A stretch of DNA of 64,000 nt from Alternaria dauci (lineage: Eukaryota > Ascomycota > Dothideomycetes > Pleosporales > Pleosporaceae). Made by a program: the position numbers and the translations under genes. Under the pieces are notes generated by a model, which saw only the letters and a list, made by a program, of their open reading frames with translations, was not told the DNA's origin and did not search any database. Location: positions 558,001 to 622,000 of the forward strand of contig NC_091278.1 of the NCBI RefSeq assembly GCF_042100115.1, given 5' to 3'. This document shows, piece after piece, positions 48,720-60,412 of this stretch (positions within the stretch are counted from its first letter, which is position 1; each line of letters starts with the position of its first letter).

Positions 48720-49291
48720 CTTGCGTAGACTTGCTCTGAACGCCACGGTGAAGGTGCGCGATATCTTTTTTGCTGATAAAGTGATGTCATATTCGCCAGG
48801 TTACATGCTCTTTATGCCGAGATGGATGGCGAGAGTTGCTGACAAATTAGGCGGAGAAGTTGGAGTCGCGATGGCCGGCCAAACTCGCCATTACGGTAAA
48901 TTCCGCAGCTGTTTCCGAAAGCACCATCATCTCTTCCACCCCACACCCACTCGATTACCAATTCGCTCTCGAAGCACATGCGACGCCAGCACGCGGGTCC
49001 GTTACAAGGTAACAAGGTCGACGTTCGGGGAACGTGGGGTAAGCTAGCTTTGGTGAACACGAAAACCAGCTGTTTTGTGCTTGTAGTAGCATCAGAGCAC
49101 CTGCGTACCGGTGCACACTATGCGTCTCGACGTTGATTGTAATTACGCGTTATTCAATAAGTGTCATGCTAATATGGAAAGCCAAATGTTTACCAACGCC
49201 GCGCTATGCCAAAAGACAACTTGTCGCTCGTACCTGTCGGACACGCGCGAGGAGTTTAAACCGAACCGCAAGCAAATCGTCAGCCAGCTCC
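48720..49291. other. Intergenic region
   Basis: About 570 bases between the start of the DsbA-like gene and the stop of the MFS transporter, both minus. No gene is seen. Confidence 0.5.
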
Positions 49292-50848
49292 TTACTTATT
49301 GAGCTGCTGCTCTCGTTTCAACGCTTCGCGAAATTTTGCGCCGCGGAACATGATCAGGATAATTCCTGGTATGCAGATGAGGTCCAGGATTCCCAAACCG
49401 GTGAAGGCCCATCCCCAGCCCATTCCATCTAAGATGCTACCCATGATGGCTGCGCAGATCGCTGCAGCGACGTTGCGAAGAAATCCTCCTAACGCTACTA
49501 GACTGGCAGTCTGAGCAGGATCACACTCGGTCTGGAACGAAGTGCTAGTGACGAAGACGATGGAAACGCCAACTGCTGCAAGAGCCGAACTGAAGAGACC
49601 CGCTGCTGGGTGCACGCGATTGTGTGCGAACCAACCGAACATGACTTTTCCAGCTGCTGCAATGAGAAACCCGGGTATCTGAATAGCGATTCTCCGCTCG
49701 GGTGCAACCTTGCCATCGGGGCTGTTCGCGATGGCCTTCTTGCGCATGTAGTCAGAAAGTCGACCCACGACGATTGAAGCAATGAACATTGCGATACCAG
49801 GACAGAGGAAGCCGTACCCGACCTCGGCAGTTGTCCAATTGTACCCCTCCTGCCAGATGGTGGGGAAGGATATGTACATGCCATATAGACCGGCAAACTG
49901 GAAGGCACCATTGAAGGAGACGATCAAGTGAGGGGGATACTTGAGAAGGTGCATGAACTTTCGAAACGATGGTCGAGGAGCTTTTGGGACTGTCATGTCC
50001 GTACATGGCTTTGTCCGGAACTTTGGTATCGAAACCCAAGGCTGGTGCGCAAGAGCTGTGCCGTTACCCACCAGTGATCGCAAGGTTTCTGGCATGCAGA
50101 ACACGATGGCAAGATACACCGGAAGACTGGCGAGCGAGAGGAAGCCAAAAACCCATCGCCATCTGGTCTCGGTTGCAAACTGACCACCTATGAGTGGACC
50201 AAGGATGGGGCCAAGTTGAGGTCCCATGAGAAACCATGCCAAGGCGGATGCGCGTCTGGCGGGCTCCGTGATATCGGCTACTGTACCGGCTCCAACCGAG
50301 AACACGATACATGATCCGAATGCCTGGAAGATACGGAGAAAGTATAGGAGAGCGATGTGTGCTGGCAGCACAGCTAGTAATGTATTGGCAATAAAGAAAC
50401 TGCCGAGTCCGACCATATACACGGTTTTCCTTCCACCAACATCAGAGGCTGCCGCACCGAAGAGAGGCTATGGCTTGTTAGTTTTGCGCTCTAGTGCACG
50501 GAATGGACTACTTGCAGCAATAGCGAACACCACCATGTACATTGAAACTGTACCGTTGACTGCGGTTTCTGATGTTTCGAAGATCTTTTGGAACAGCTTC
50601 AGAGATGGCAGGTAGACCGCTCCGCACAGCGGTCCAAAGAAACCTGCCGCTGTAACCACGCCCAGGATGAACCTTCTGCGATTAACTGAGAAGGCCGAAT
50701 AGGGTGGAGGTGGTGGAGGAGCAGAATCATTCGTTAATGACTGTTCGGATTCATCGACGGCATGTGGGGAAGGGTAGTCATCGCTGTCGAAGCTTTCACG
50801 ACACCGATCGTAATGATGAGCCTTCTCGAAGTCGATTGGAGAACGCAT
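49292..50848 (-). CDS. MFS transporter, DHA1 (DTR1/QDR-like) drug:H+ antiporter
   Basis: Two exons, 50848-50516 and 50467-49292, give 502 residues with about twelve membrane segments. The intron begins with GC rather than GT (GCAAGT) and ends in CATAG after an ACTAAC branch site. Splicing it restores motif A of the major facilitator superfamily (PLFGAAASDVGGRK). Motif C, typical of antiporters, is MGPQLGPILGPLIGG. The N-terminal ~55 residues are cytosolic and acidic with a run of Pro. The family covers multidrug exporters and yeast Dtr1, which exports bisformyl-dityrosine during spore-wall formation. The next genes along are homologues of the two other dityrosine genes, so a role as product exporter is a reasonable inference, but sequence alone cannot separate DTR1 from QDR or FLR members. 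Confidence 0.88.
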
Positions 50849-53016
50849 GGCAGAAGGCGGTATCGATATGATGCGACAGATGATACGCAGTGAGCCTCGT
50901 TGTGATCAAAGGGCACGACAAGACTGATATGTATGAAAGACACACTAACATCGCCCTTGCTCGGAGCGCCCTACGTGTCGGCTATGCGCTGCGCAAGACT
51001 GCACAACTCAAGACTTTGTTCTGGGCACGGTTGCGTTCTGCTTTACTGGCTGTAGCACAGCCCTGCCTCCCGCGCGTCCAATGGGAGGACATCCTGATAC
51101 AAAGGCGTATTTTCGTCTCGGCTGCGGTCAGCTCCTACGAGAACAACGCTTAGCCGCATCCCACGCCACTTTGTGTATCGCCAAGCGACCCACTACTCTG
51201 GTCCCTAGGATTATCAGCCGCGGAAACTGCTGGGAACAGCATTGTTGGTGTTGGAATGTACGGGACGAGTGGACGATTACGTTGACTTATTTCGGTCCAG
51301 GTACTGCAGCTTGCTTGAGATTCAACACTTCCAAGGTTCTCACTGCATTACGTGGTTTGCACAGATGTGGCAGCCCGTCACGACTGGTTCCAACGACAAA
51401 CGTTCAAAACCTACAAGTGCCGCTGTCTGTGCATGGGAAAGCGAAGCAGCATACTAGCATCACACATGGACTGTGCGTTATGTGGGTATGGTGTTTGATA
51501 CAACATTATCAGCAAAACAGGTCTAATCCACTAGCGCACTGGGGAAGGCTTGAGGCTGAATTGCTTAGCGCCAAACTAAACTGGATAAGTTTGTCCGGAG
51601 TACTTCGCCTCGTCGACGATTCGCTGAGGTTTGACTACAACATTCCCCGCATCGTCGCGCCTTGGAGGTGTTTCAAGGCGTTGCTGAGATAGATGCAGCT
51701 ACCAGTAAGGCTACCATGATTCACCTCAAGCCTGACCGAAGAGCACACCAAGATTGTGTCTTTCTTATGACATTGTAATATGTGCATGGGCATCAAATAC
51801 TATCCATGTACTGTGTGAAGTACTGCAGCATTGGATTGAAAGTTTTCACAATCAGGTCGCAGCAGATATCAATCCTGGTAGACTTTGAGTCTGTAGTAGA
51901 CATGCAACCCCTCACCAACACCTAGGGGCCATTTGAGGAGAGTCCGGCGCTCGGCCACTACCAAGTGCAATCGATTCAGCTCTGTCCTAGGCACTCAACT
52001 ACTGGGTTTTCTTCTGTTCGACGCCTGCTTTTGATTCTGTGGTCACGCATCTGCAGCTAACGGCATTGCCGAAGCCCTGCTTCACGATGTGCACTTGACA
52101 AACTCAAACTATCAACTGACTTGAGTGCTGTAGTCGTTCGCCATTCCCGAGAGATGATCCATCGCGCTCTCTCGCATGTGTAGTTGTACGTAAGACTCTG
52201 ATTGCCCATCCGTTTCGGCAAAAGTTATGACCTCTCTCAACATGACAGCGGAGGGATCCACCGTAAGCAAGTCCCGTTATCAGCGCGCCTGATTGTGGCA
52301 CGGTGTTCCGAGTAAGACCATGTCTGGGGTATCGTTGCGCCGAAATTGCGCTTTCTTACCATCTGTCTCCACCTTTCCCGCTTTGGTCTACTATGTTTAT
52401 TGCAAATCTCCACATCACAGTCGGCCCAATCCAAAAAATCAGTCGAAGGATTTATGACACGTTAGATCTGATCCACTTAGTAGCTCGAGCTAAGCCTTAT
52501 CTTTGGCGGTGTCTGCGATAGTCACGGGATTTGCGGGACGATTGTGGCATGAGCTGTCGCCAGGCGTCCCATAGCCGCCTGGTGCATCCCCTGCCCTTTG
52601 CTACCCGCTACAGGGCTGCAATCCTTTGCGCAGTCATATTGTTTCGGAACTAATGTCAACCACGCTCAGCACATCCTGGTAAACGGTGATCTGCAGAGAG
52701 CGTGGTCAATCCAATCGAGCTGACATGACGTGCACAGCTACTATGCAGTGCATGCGCTCGAAATCTCCAAATTATGAGAATGAGACCCGTAGCTAGAGTA
52801 CGTAACGCACATATTGATGCAGATGCGTGACAACCAACCCAACCTTCATACAAGAATTGCGCAACGTTATAATAGTAGGACCAAAGAATGGGGACATCAA
52901 GATTCAGAATCAGCATACATTTCATCTATCATATAACACATGCCTAGAAACTCCGATCGCTATGCACAAACATGCAGACTCATTGGAATTAGCACTGGCA
53001 TCTTCCCGCAGGAAGT
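50849..53016. other. Long gene-free region
   Basis: About 2.2 kb between the MFS start and the DIT2-like P450 stop, both minus. A 203-codon open frame at 51081-51692 on plus has no recognisable domain, no helix periodicity and an unlikely Cys/Trp/His-rich composition. I found no transposon or tRNA. It probably holds the MFS promoter, possibly with decayed sequence. Confidence 0.45.
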
Positions 53017-54604
53017 CTACCGGCACTTCTCCGTCAGTGTCTCAAACTTCAGCTTCAAGCCTCGAGGGTACAACGGCCCAGCAGGTGTCATCCTACCATC
53101 CCAAGACTCATCTACCCTCCATTTACACCCCCTCACCAGTCCTGCCAAAGTTATTCTCAGCTGCTGCATCGCAAACTTCTGCCCTAAACAGGCTCTTCTT
53201 CCACCATGGAAGCTGATGAAAGAGCCTTTGGAGTTGGCGCGACGATAGAGGTGATTGATCTCCTCGTTCGTGGTACCCCAGCGCTGCGGCTTGAAGTCAT
53301 CGGCATCGTCGCCCCAGAACTCAATATCGCGATTTGTGGAATATGCGCTGTAGCCCATGTAGACACCGGAGGGTACAGGGATCTTGTTGCTGAGGACGAC
53401 GGGTGTTGTCGTACGACGATTGATAAGCTGCGAGATTGGGGGAAACATGCGTAGAGATTCGTAGAGGACTGACGTGAGGAGTGGCAGATCGTGAAGATCG
53501 GTGTAGGAAGGCTCGTAGTCTGTGGGTGCATCGACAGGGAAGAGGGCTGAGATCTCTTTGCGGACTGCTTCCTGGACTGATGTATGCGTGCCGAGCAGGT
53601 ACATAAGGGACATGAGGGCGAGTTGAGGGTTCTCATGGCCGGCTAAGAAGGTGCTGACGAGGTTGTCGTCGAGATCCTTGTCGCTGAGTATACCTTCGCG
53701 ATACGAGCCAAGCAGTCTACAGGCAACATTTCTGTTGTCGTTCTCATTGCAGACGTGTTGGGCATGTCCTTTGGAGATGGCAGTACGGAGCGTGCCGCGG
53801 AACTGCTTGTTGAGCATGCGACCGAGCTTTCGAACTTTCAGTGGTAGATAGTCGAGGAAGGGAAAGTTCATGAAAATGGGCTTAAAAATGATCGGCTTGA
53901 TCTTCATCTGAATCATATGCAGCGGTGCGTCCGGATGTTGCATTGTCTCAAAACTTGAGCTATACAAGACTTCTGAGAGATTGGCGAGGGCATACCGGTG
54001 AAGAGGTGAGTATATCGGGATGCCATTGCCGCCGGCAGTCTTTGAATCGCCCAGAAACATGTCTCTGAGCATCCTGGAGTTCTTCCAGATTTGCTCCGAG
54101 TCCTGGTCAGCTTGTAGAGCGGGTTTGATAACGCGCTGGTAAAGCCTCCATTTTTCGCCATGGGCACTGATGATGTTCTCGCCCGTGTACTCGGCAAGCA
54201 CACTGTGCGGAATCTTGACATGATTTCCAGATTTGGCGTATGTATCTTCGTGCTTGAACATCTCCGCGATGTACGCGGGCTTAGTTACTAGGATGTTCCT
54301 GTAATGACGAGATGCAAAGTCAGTGCGTGCATCATGTGCGTTGGATACATTGGCGAACCCACCATTGGCCACCAAAGAATAACTTGACTGCGCCGTATCT
54401 GGCCAGAGGTTCCTTGAGATATTGTCGGTAAAGTTCAGCTTGGTCGACATCCTTGAAGAGCGGAAGAAGACCATAATAGAATGGTATGGTTGGTATGTTC
54501 TTTGGAAAATCACGAGGTGGTGTGAAAAGGTAAACAAAGAATGAGAAGACACCGAAGACGACAGCGAAAGTGGCGATAAACACCAGCGAAAGAGACGAAA
54601 CCAT
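53017..54604 (-). CDS. Cytochrome P450, DIT2-like (partner of isocyanide synthase)
   Basis: Two exons, 54604-54363 and 54298-53017, give 507 residues. The N-terminus is a membrane anchor (SLVFIATFAVVFGVFSFFVYLF) followed by a Pro hinge, so it is an ER-bound microsomal P450. The splice TG|G joins FFGGQW to NILVTKPAYIAEMFKHEDTYAKSG, a segment typical of the DIT2 group. The C-helix is HGEKWRLYQRVIKP. The I-helix carries AGHEN instead of AGxDT. ExxR is ESLR, and the heme loop is FHGGRRACLG with Cys at about 451. All catalytic motifs are intact. Yeast Dit2 (CYP56) couples two N-formyltyrosines into bisformyl-dityrosine. It is divergent from the DIT1 homologue across a 915-base gap, the same orientation as the yeast pair. 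Substrate here is unknown. Confidence 0.88.
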
Positions 54605-55519
54605 GATGCTGAATTGCTACCAGTTCGACAGTACTGACAACGACTGTTTAGCCAAAGCATATATGGAACTAGCCGCCAATGCAAGAAGGATCTCAGCCCC
54701 ACCTGTGTAAGTTGGGGGCGGTGTTGTTAAGCGAAAGCTGAAGCGAGATAGGCTGGCGCGCGTACCCTGCACGCCGGCTCGATGCACCTACATTTAGAAA
54801 ATAGGGAGTTTTGGGTGGTAACAATCGGGTTTCTTGTGACTCCAGGGATGAAAATAACCGTTCGTTGGTGGGGGCTGACAGGGGCGAAGATCCTTCCACC
54901 CAAGTTATGCCGCCAAGCAGTGCATGCACCTGTCGTGGGGTCGTGATAGCTCTGCCACGACCAACTGTCTAGACCTGTTGTTGCATGATGGCTTGCTGAA
55001 TCCTGCCGTATGGAAGTCTCGCCGTCTACTTGCAGATTTGCTTCAGCTAGCCCCAGGCTGCTGCGGATGCCAAGTTGCCTAGGTATGCATCCCGGCTGGC
55101 AGCAGCATGCCATTTGTCCCACTGCAGCAGCAAAGCGTCGAGCGGATCCACGCCATCGCCGGACATGTTGAGTGCGACGGCCAGTTTACTGGGCTGACCC
55201 GATGTGTAGCGAGATTGAAGATGCCGAAATTAGCGTACCAGTCGGTGTGCGGAGTGCACGAGTTGTGGCTTGTCGTCGATGCCATCCGCAGCTGGCTGGG
55301 GCGGGCGCGCTTTGACCGAGTGGAGCATTGCCTTTGTGATGTTTGAGATGTGTGTGTTGAGTCTCTTTCATATATTAGAAGGCGGCTTGTTGGTGGTTCT
55401 GCAGGCCACTAAACAGCCCTTACAATTGCCCAACGCACGCCTCGTCGTTACATCTCCTTGTTCAGACTTTCAGCATTTTACTTTAGCTATATTTCGCCTG
55501 TCATTGTCAATCATTTACC
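54605..55519. promoter_or_regulatory. Shared divergent promoter of the DIT2-like and DIT1-like genes
   Basis: A 915-base gap between two start codons. TATATTA at 55371-55377 lies about 145 bases before the DIT1-like ATG, and a TATA-like catatat at 54658-54664 is about 55 bases upstream of the P450 start. In the yeast genome DIT1 and DIT2 are also divergent and share regulatory sequence. I found no copy of TGTGCTCA or TTTGCTC in this gap. Confidence 0.55.
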
Positions 55520-57632
55520 ATGGCACCACTAAATAAGTCCATTAATACCTACCACTGCATTCAGGGCCTGTATTGGAGGAATACCTCCGGTGAACTCCTG
55601 GCGGTCGAAGGAAGCAACTCCAAATCTTTGCCAGAAATCTGGACACAACTAAAGAGTATCGTTTGCTCTACAGAGAGCCAATGGGCACAGCTCCAGCTTC
55701 CCTCTGGCAAGTCGATCAAGACTCTCCAAATCACAGCCGATATCCCTACTCTTCTTGACATTCGTTCGAATTACCCTCCCTCATATCAGCAAGAAGAACT
55801 CCACACCCAAATATCCGAGATCGAACACGAGAATGGCCTCTTCTTGGGTATACTGACGTCGAGACCGAGGTCTGTCAAGGCCGACGGCTTCGGGATATGG
55901 GCAGAGCGCTTCATTCTTCTAGAGACCGAGTTCCAACCGTTTGCGCACATCTCAGCATCGACGACGCCATGGGCGGCAAAACACCGGGAAACATGTGCAA
56001 CGATAGCCGATATCTTCGAACGCAGACTCAAGAATGTGTCCAGGGACGACCAATGGCATGTTTGTGGCAAAGAAGCCTTCTTGAACCGCGTGTACGGCTA
56101 CGTCGACAAGAACCTTCCCATCCAGCTTGCGTTACCTGCCTTCCCTTGCAAATCGCCCAACCCAAACAAGGTCGGTGGTATCATGCCAGATCTAGCTGAG
56201 CATATCGCCATGGACGTGCTACACGACTTCGTCAAAGAGGTTAATACGGTTTACGAGCCTGGTGCGACCATGTGGGTTATCAACGACGGCCACGTGTTCT
56301 CCGATTGCAGTGAGTCTTCTCCTAGCCCTCTCTTCTGGCACTTGTACTAAGCATACGACAGTCGGCGTGGATGATGAGATGATCGACACATACGATGCTT
56401 GTATGGCTGCGATATACAAGGAGCGCTATCCGGACAATGCCGGCCCTGTCCCGACCATCAAATTCAAGGGCCTGAAGAACATCTTCTCTGCCGACTCCGA
56501 GGGCTTCCAAGGTCTTCAGAAGCTGCTTCTTAATTCTCATCAGATGCCGCACCCTGTCAAGACCAAGCTCACCGGTGATGCCGAGCTGTGTCGCAAGCTG
56601 ATGTTGGGCATTGGAGGGCCTGATCGTGCGTATATCCGTCAGTTGATCGAACAGCAGGAGCCCGACGCTCTCGGTCTCTACCGTGGTCAAACTCGCTTCA
56701 TGTTGGAAGACCTTGCAGATATCCCTTCAGTCAAGTCCCTGAGCGGCAAGCAAAAGAAAAAGACAGCCGCTCACGTCGCCGAAGAGATGATGTCTCGTAA
56801 CCAAGCCTACTCTAACCTGACTGAGCTTCTACTTCCCAACTATGTTCGTCTATCCATCCACGCACACAACAATGCAGGCCCCAAATTCGCTATCCGTCTC
56901 TTGCCAGCCAACATGGTTCGCGCGATCGACTCTCTCGAGACGCGTCTCGAACCAAATCCAGTCTACGAGTACCAACTTCCCACACCCTGGCACAACTGCA
57001 TGATCAAGGTGGAGGGCGACGAGTTCATGTATCTGGCCAAGGCTCAGGTGGCCAGAAAAGCACTGCAAAGTCCGGATTTTCATGGCTCTTGGGTTGACGG
57101 TCCAGATGGATCGTACTTTAGCTTGAAGCGCAAGTCCGCCGCAACGAAGGATACCGTTGCGCTTCCCGAGCTTATCATCCCGGAACCTACCCCCACAGAG
57201 AAGATCAGCGTCTTCAATCAGAACAAGAAGAGCACGATCGTACTCGTTACGCCCATTACCGAGAAGAAGCGCCCCATTATCATCTGTTCGCCCGTCGTTG
57301 GCAAGAACAACCCAATTGTGGTCACGTCGCCCACTGCCGACGGACAGAGGCCCATTGTCATCTGCTCGCCCGTTGGTCGCAAGCAAGCCATGTTCTCACC
57401 CATCGCTGATAAGATGCGCTCCCCCGTCGGCTCCCCTATTGTGCGTAGGAAGACGTCCGTTATCGCCTGTGATCCCTCCGCAGACAAGGGTGCTTCCGTC
57501 ACCGTTTCACCCATTGGACCGAGTCCCCTCAGGCGCCAGGATACGCATTTTGTTCAATCGAAGGAGAAGAACAGGTTGCGCAAGCTCATTCCAGTCATCT
57601 CTATGCTTCGTTCGATCCGGTCGCAATCATAG
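55520..57632 (+). CDS. dit1: DIT1/PvcA-type isocyanide synthase with C-terminal repeat tail
   Basis: This is the DIT1_PvcA family. Members convert an amino acid (tyrosine, tryptophan or valine in known cases) plus ribulose-5-phosphate into an isocyanide. Yeast Dit1 works with Dit2 to make the dityrosine of the spore wall. Exons: 55520-56309 and 56362-57632, giving 686 residues. Core motifs are LPAFPCKSPNPNKVGGIMPDL (about 207-227), WVINDGHVFSDCIGVDD spanning the splice, and LLPNYVRLSIHAHNNAGPKFAIRLL followed by PTPWHNCMIKVEG. The folded domain ends near residue 540. After it comes a tail (about 552-652) of degenerate 13-residue repeats of the type KKRPIIICSPVVG, then a short basic end. No TauD-like dioxygenase or NRPS module is attached. 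Start codon at 55520 follows a clean A-rich context (TTACCATGG). Confidence 0.9.
57226..57528 (+). repeat. Degenerate 13-codon tandem repeats in the isocyanide synthase tail
   Basis: Within the reading frame, seven to eight units of about 39 bases repeat the pattern basic-polar-R/N-P-I-hydrophobic-hydrophobic-C/T-S-P-V/T-x-G/D. The first four units are nearly in register (VLVTPITE, RPIIICSPVVG, NPIVVTSPTAD, RPIVICSPVGR). Later ones are shortened or lengthened by a few residues. Confidence 0.7.
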
Positions 57633-58299
57633 GGCGCACATGGTGGTTTCGCTGCTGGGCTACGCTTTCGCATTGTCTATTTCTGCGCTTTGATTAGCAT
57701 ATTGTAATTTATGAAGCTTGGTGAGATTGTCACCTGTATCGATACTTGGACTCGAGTGCAAAGGTGTTTGGCGCAGGGGCGCCTCTTAGGTCATCTATTC
57801 ATGACATACCGAGTCAGGTTTTGGCTCACAATAATTGTATACAAATTGTTGCTTCCGGTGTATTCGGTGCTGAGCGTGTGGTGATGACATGATTGCTGTG
57901 CATGGATGGATGAGCAGATGATGGAGACATGATCGCCTCCGTGGCTCAGCCATTTCCCCACACTCCACACGGACCATCTGCACTGATGTCTCCTATCGTG
58001 CATCTTCTACACCTGACATCGCCCACGCAGGAACCTGCGCAATCAAGCGCAGAGAACGCAACAAAGATTGCGCGATTCATCGAGCATGTAGGGACTACAG
58101 ATCCAAGTGTTGACCATTCACCAGGAACAGGACTGTGGCTGATTAGGCCTATGAGTTGGGTGATTCAACAAACCATGACTAGAAACAACACTGACAAACC
58201 CCATTAGTCGTTCTTCTGTCGCACCAACACCGTCAAAGCAACTTACCCAGCCAATCTTCTCTCACGTTATGTGACGTGGTGTATGTGAGCTACGTTGGC

Positions 58300-58827
58300 T
58301 CACGCACGACAGCTATCCGAGACGAACATCCCTTGGTGTTGAGAGCATCGAAGTATTAATATTACCATCAGTATACTGGAGCTTCGACCCTTGGCCGAGT
58401 TATCGTTGCATCCAACACGCACATTCGCATGCTCATATAGCTCAACCCCTGCGACCGTTCGTCCCTCTCTTACCCCTGCTAGACTGGCAACCATAGTACC
58501 GGGACGCTGCCGCACGATGCTCTGCTGCACTTGCAATAACAATTCATCTATCGCACGTTGACTGGGAAGTATTCTGCCTGTAAGTTGCAGTCCCAACAGA
58601 TGCAACACAAGCGGCCCGTTCCCCTCGCCTCGCCAACGAGCAACGACCACCTGCATATATCCAACATCTTGCTGAATTCCACGGCCTGTCAGAGAGTATT
58701 GTCTGTTGTTTTCAAGCAGGATTCGGAAGGCGTGAAATGTGCTCAGAAACATTCTCATCCATTGGACCTCTAGACCTATTCCGGTATAGCTTTCTGCAGG
58801 CCGTCCCTGCTTATCGAGTCTCAACAA
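58300..58827 (-). CDS. Doubtful open reading frame
   Basis: A 175-codon minus-strand frame starts with ATG at 58827. About residues 30-140 have an ordinary soluble-protein composition (RILLENNRQYSLTGRGI, VVVARWRGEGNGPLVLHLLGL, SQRAIDELLLQVQQSIV), which makes it more plausible than other open frames between genes. I find no known domain, no signal peptide and no neighbouring exons. It could be a lineage-specific gene or chance. Confidence 0.2.
   Translation of the reverse strand: MLRLDKQGRPAESYTGIGLEVQWMRMFLSTFHAFRILLENNRQYSLTGRGIQQDVGYMQVVVARWRGEGNGPLVLHLLGLQLTGRILPSQRAIDELLLQVQQSIVRQRPGTMVASLAGVREGRTVAGVELYEHANVRVGCNDNSAKGRSSSILMVILILRCSQHQGMFVSDSCRA
58738..58745 (+). promoter_or_regulatory. 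Candidate copper-response element TGTGCTCA
   Basis: The 8-mer TGTGCTCA lies about 585 bases upstream of the CTR start codon. I recall this sequence as the binding motif reported for Aspergillus fumigatus Mac1 at CTR promoters. About two chance copies are expected per 64 kb counting both strands, so the assignment is tentative. It also lies inside the doubtful minus-strand frame. Confidence 0.25.
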
Positions 58828-59329
58828 CCATCACCACACGAACCAACAGGTTTATTGCTGCATAGTCTTACCATATGGTAGGCTGAGGTGGTCTTGGGAG
58901 ATGCTTGCGCAAGGCTGTATCTGGTGGACGGTCTGTTCGACCCCTGCGACTGCGTGAAGCCAGCCGTTGAAGCTTTCTGGGCCTGTGAAGCGCGCCAAAG
59001 CTTACATTACCCGAAAAATGGTATAACCGCCATGATTCCACTGATATTCAATACATTTCCGTCTTATCTACTTGCCACTCTGCTCATTCTCTTCATCGAA
59101 TTCCCTAGTTCTTGAAGTGAATCGCGTTTTGGTGGTTACCGCTTCCTTTCAACATCTTCGTGCTTGGAAACTTGCTCATAACTTGCTCAACCTTACTTGA
59201 ATCACGCCACTGAAGTATATTCATTCATTGCGCTGTTTCACGTTCTCGGTAGGTTCTCAGTTCCTTGCAATCGCCATAACATAACTTTGAATCTTCTTCT
59301 CACCACTTTCCATGCAGGTACAAGCAATC

Positions 59330-60089
59330 ATGTCAATGGATATGGGCATGTCGATGGCTCCAACCAGCACAGGCATGGCTATGCCGAGTATGGCTATGAC
59401 GGCAACTGTCAATGATATGGCACCTATGGCAACCTCCTCCGGCGGTATGGGCGGTATGGATGATGCCATGGACATGATGGGCGGATGCAAAATCAGCGTG
59501 AGTCCTAGTCTGTGTACTTTCGCAACCACGAGCTTCAGCTAACATACATATCCCACAGATGTTATGGAACTGGAACGTAATCGACACGTGCTTCATTGCA
59601 AAGTCCTGGCACGTCCGCTCCAAAGCCATGTTTGCTGGTTCCTGTATCGGTGTCATCTTCCTTGTCATCCTCCTCGAATTTCTGCGCCGCGCAGCGAAAG
59701 AGTACGATCGCTACATCGTCTCACAGCACTCCAAGACACTCGCTCACTCAACGATCGGTTCTTCCGGTTCTTCTTCGTCGAGTGATAACGGCACGACTAA
59801 GAATACCGCCGCTACAACTACATCTGCTGCTCGAGCACCTGTACCCATTGTAACGAGCAAATTTCGACCGAGCATTATGCAGCAGGCGATCAGAGCAGCA
59901 CTGCACATGTGCGCGTTTGCCGTGGCCTACTTCGTTATGTTGTTGGCTATGTATTATAACGGATACTTCATCATCTGCATCTTCATTGGTGCATATCTGG
60001 GCTACTTCATCTTCGGTTGGGAAAGCTTCAACATCAATAACGGCGGCGATGATCGTATGCAGGAGAATGCCACGGTCTGTTGCGGATAA
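59330..60089 (+). CDS. CTR-family high-affinity copper transporter
   Basis: CTR proteins are trimeric channels that import Cu(I). Two exons, 59330-59497 and 59559-60089, give 232 residues. An ATG 18 bases upstream (59312) would add six residues. The N-terminal ~55 residues contain more than fifteen Met in MxM and MxxM arrangements (MSMDMGMSM, DAMDMMGG), the extracellular copper-capture tail. They lead to the conserved CKISMLWNW. Three membrane segments follow at about 80-98, 170-188 and 192-209. The second has the obligatory MxxxM (Met183, Met187) and the third the GxxxG (GAYLG). The loop between the first two is Ser/Thr-rich. The tail ends in Cys-Cys, a likely intracellular copper handoff site. 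It lies between the isocyanide synthase and a metallothionein, so three neighbouring genes point to copper. Confidence 0.94.
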
Positions 60090-60412
60090 AGAGACATGAC
60101 GTGGTAAACCCAGGACTATAATGTTGTCATACCACATGGATCGAAGACGTGTAAGGAAAGCGGGCTTCTCAGGATAGGACAAACAATCGCTACGCGAACA
60201 TTGTGTTTGAATGATTAAATTTCTCCTATGGTATCTCTCGAACTACCCAATTCCCCCGTTCCCGTCGTCATCGCATATCTTCGAATATTCAGGAGACACG
60301 ACTTGTTCAAAACCGTCTGCACAGTGTTAGCTCTCTATTATGTGTTCAATAGTGACACAGCGTTACTCACTCTATCGTGCTCCCATCGCACTCTCAGTCA
60401 TAGTGACTTGGC
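60090..60412. other. Convergent intergenic region
   Basis: About 320 bases between the stop codons of the CTR gene (plus) and the metallothionein gene (minus). Nothing is seen beyond their 3' ends. Confidence 0.5.

Larger units (their letters stand above)
57633..59329. other. Intergenic region between isocyanide synthase and CTR transporter
   Basis: About 1.7 kb. It holds the dit1 terminator and the CTR promoter. TGTGCTCA at 58738-58745 equals the motif I recall for the Aspergillus copper-starvation regulator Mac1/MacA, but one 8-mer in this length is weak evidence. A minus-strand open frame occupies part of it (listed separately). Confidence 0.45.

Noticed and set aside
51081..51692. 203-codon open frame on the plus strand between the MFS and P450 genes
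   Set aside because: Composition rich in Cys, Trp and His, no domain, no signal peptide and no splice partners. It fits chance in a long gene-free interval.
56850..57386. 178-codon minus-strand frame with repeats inside the isocyanide synthase gene
   Set aside because: Its repeats are the reverse complement of the coding-strand repeat tail. The plus strand carries the conserved domain in the same frame.
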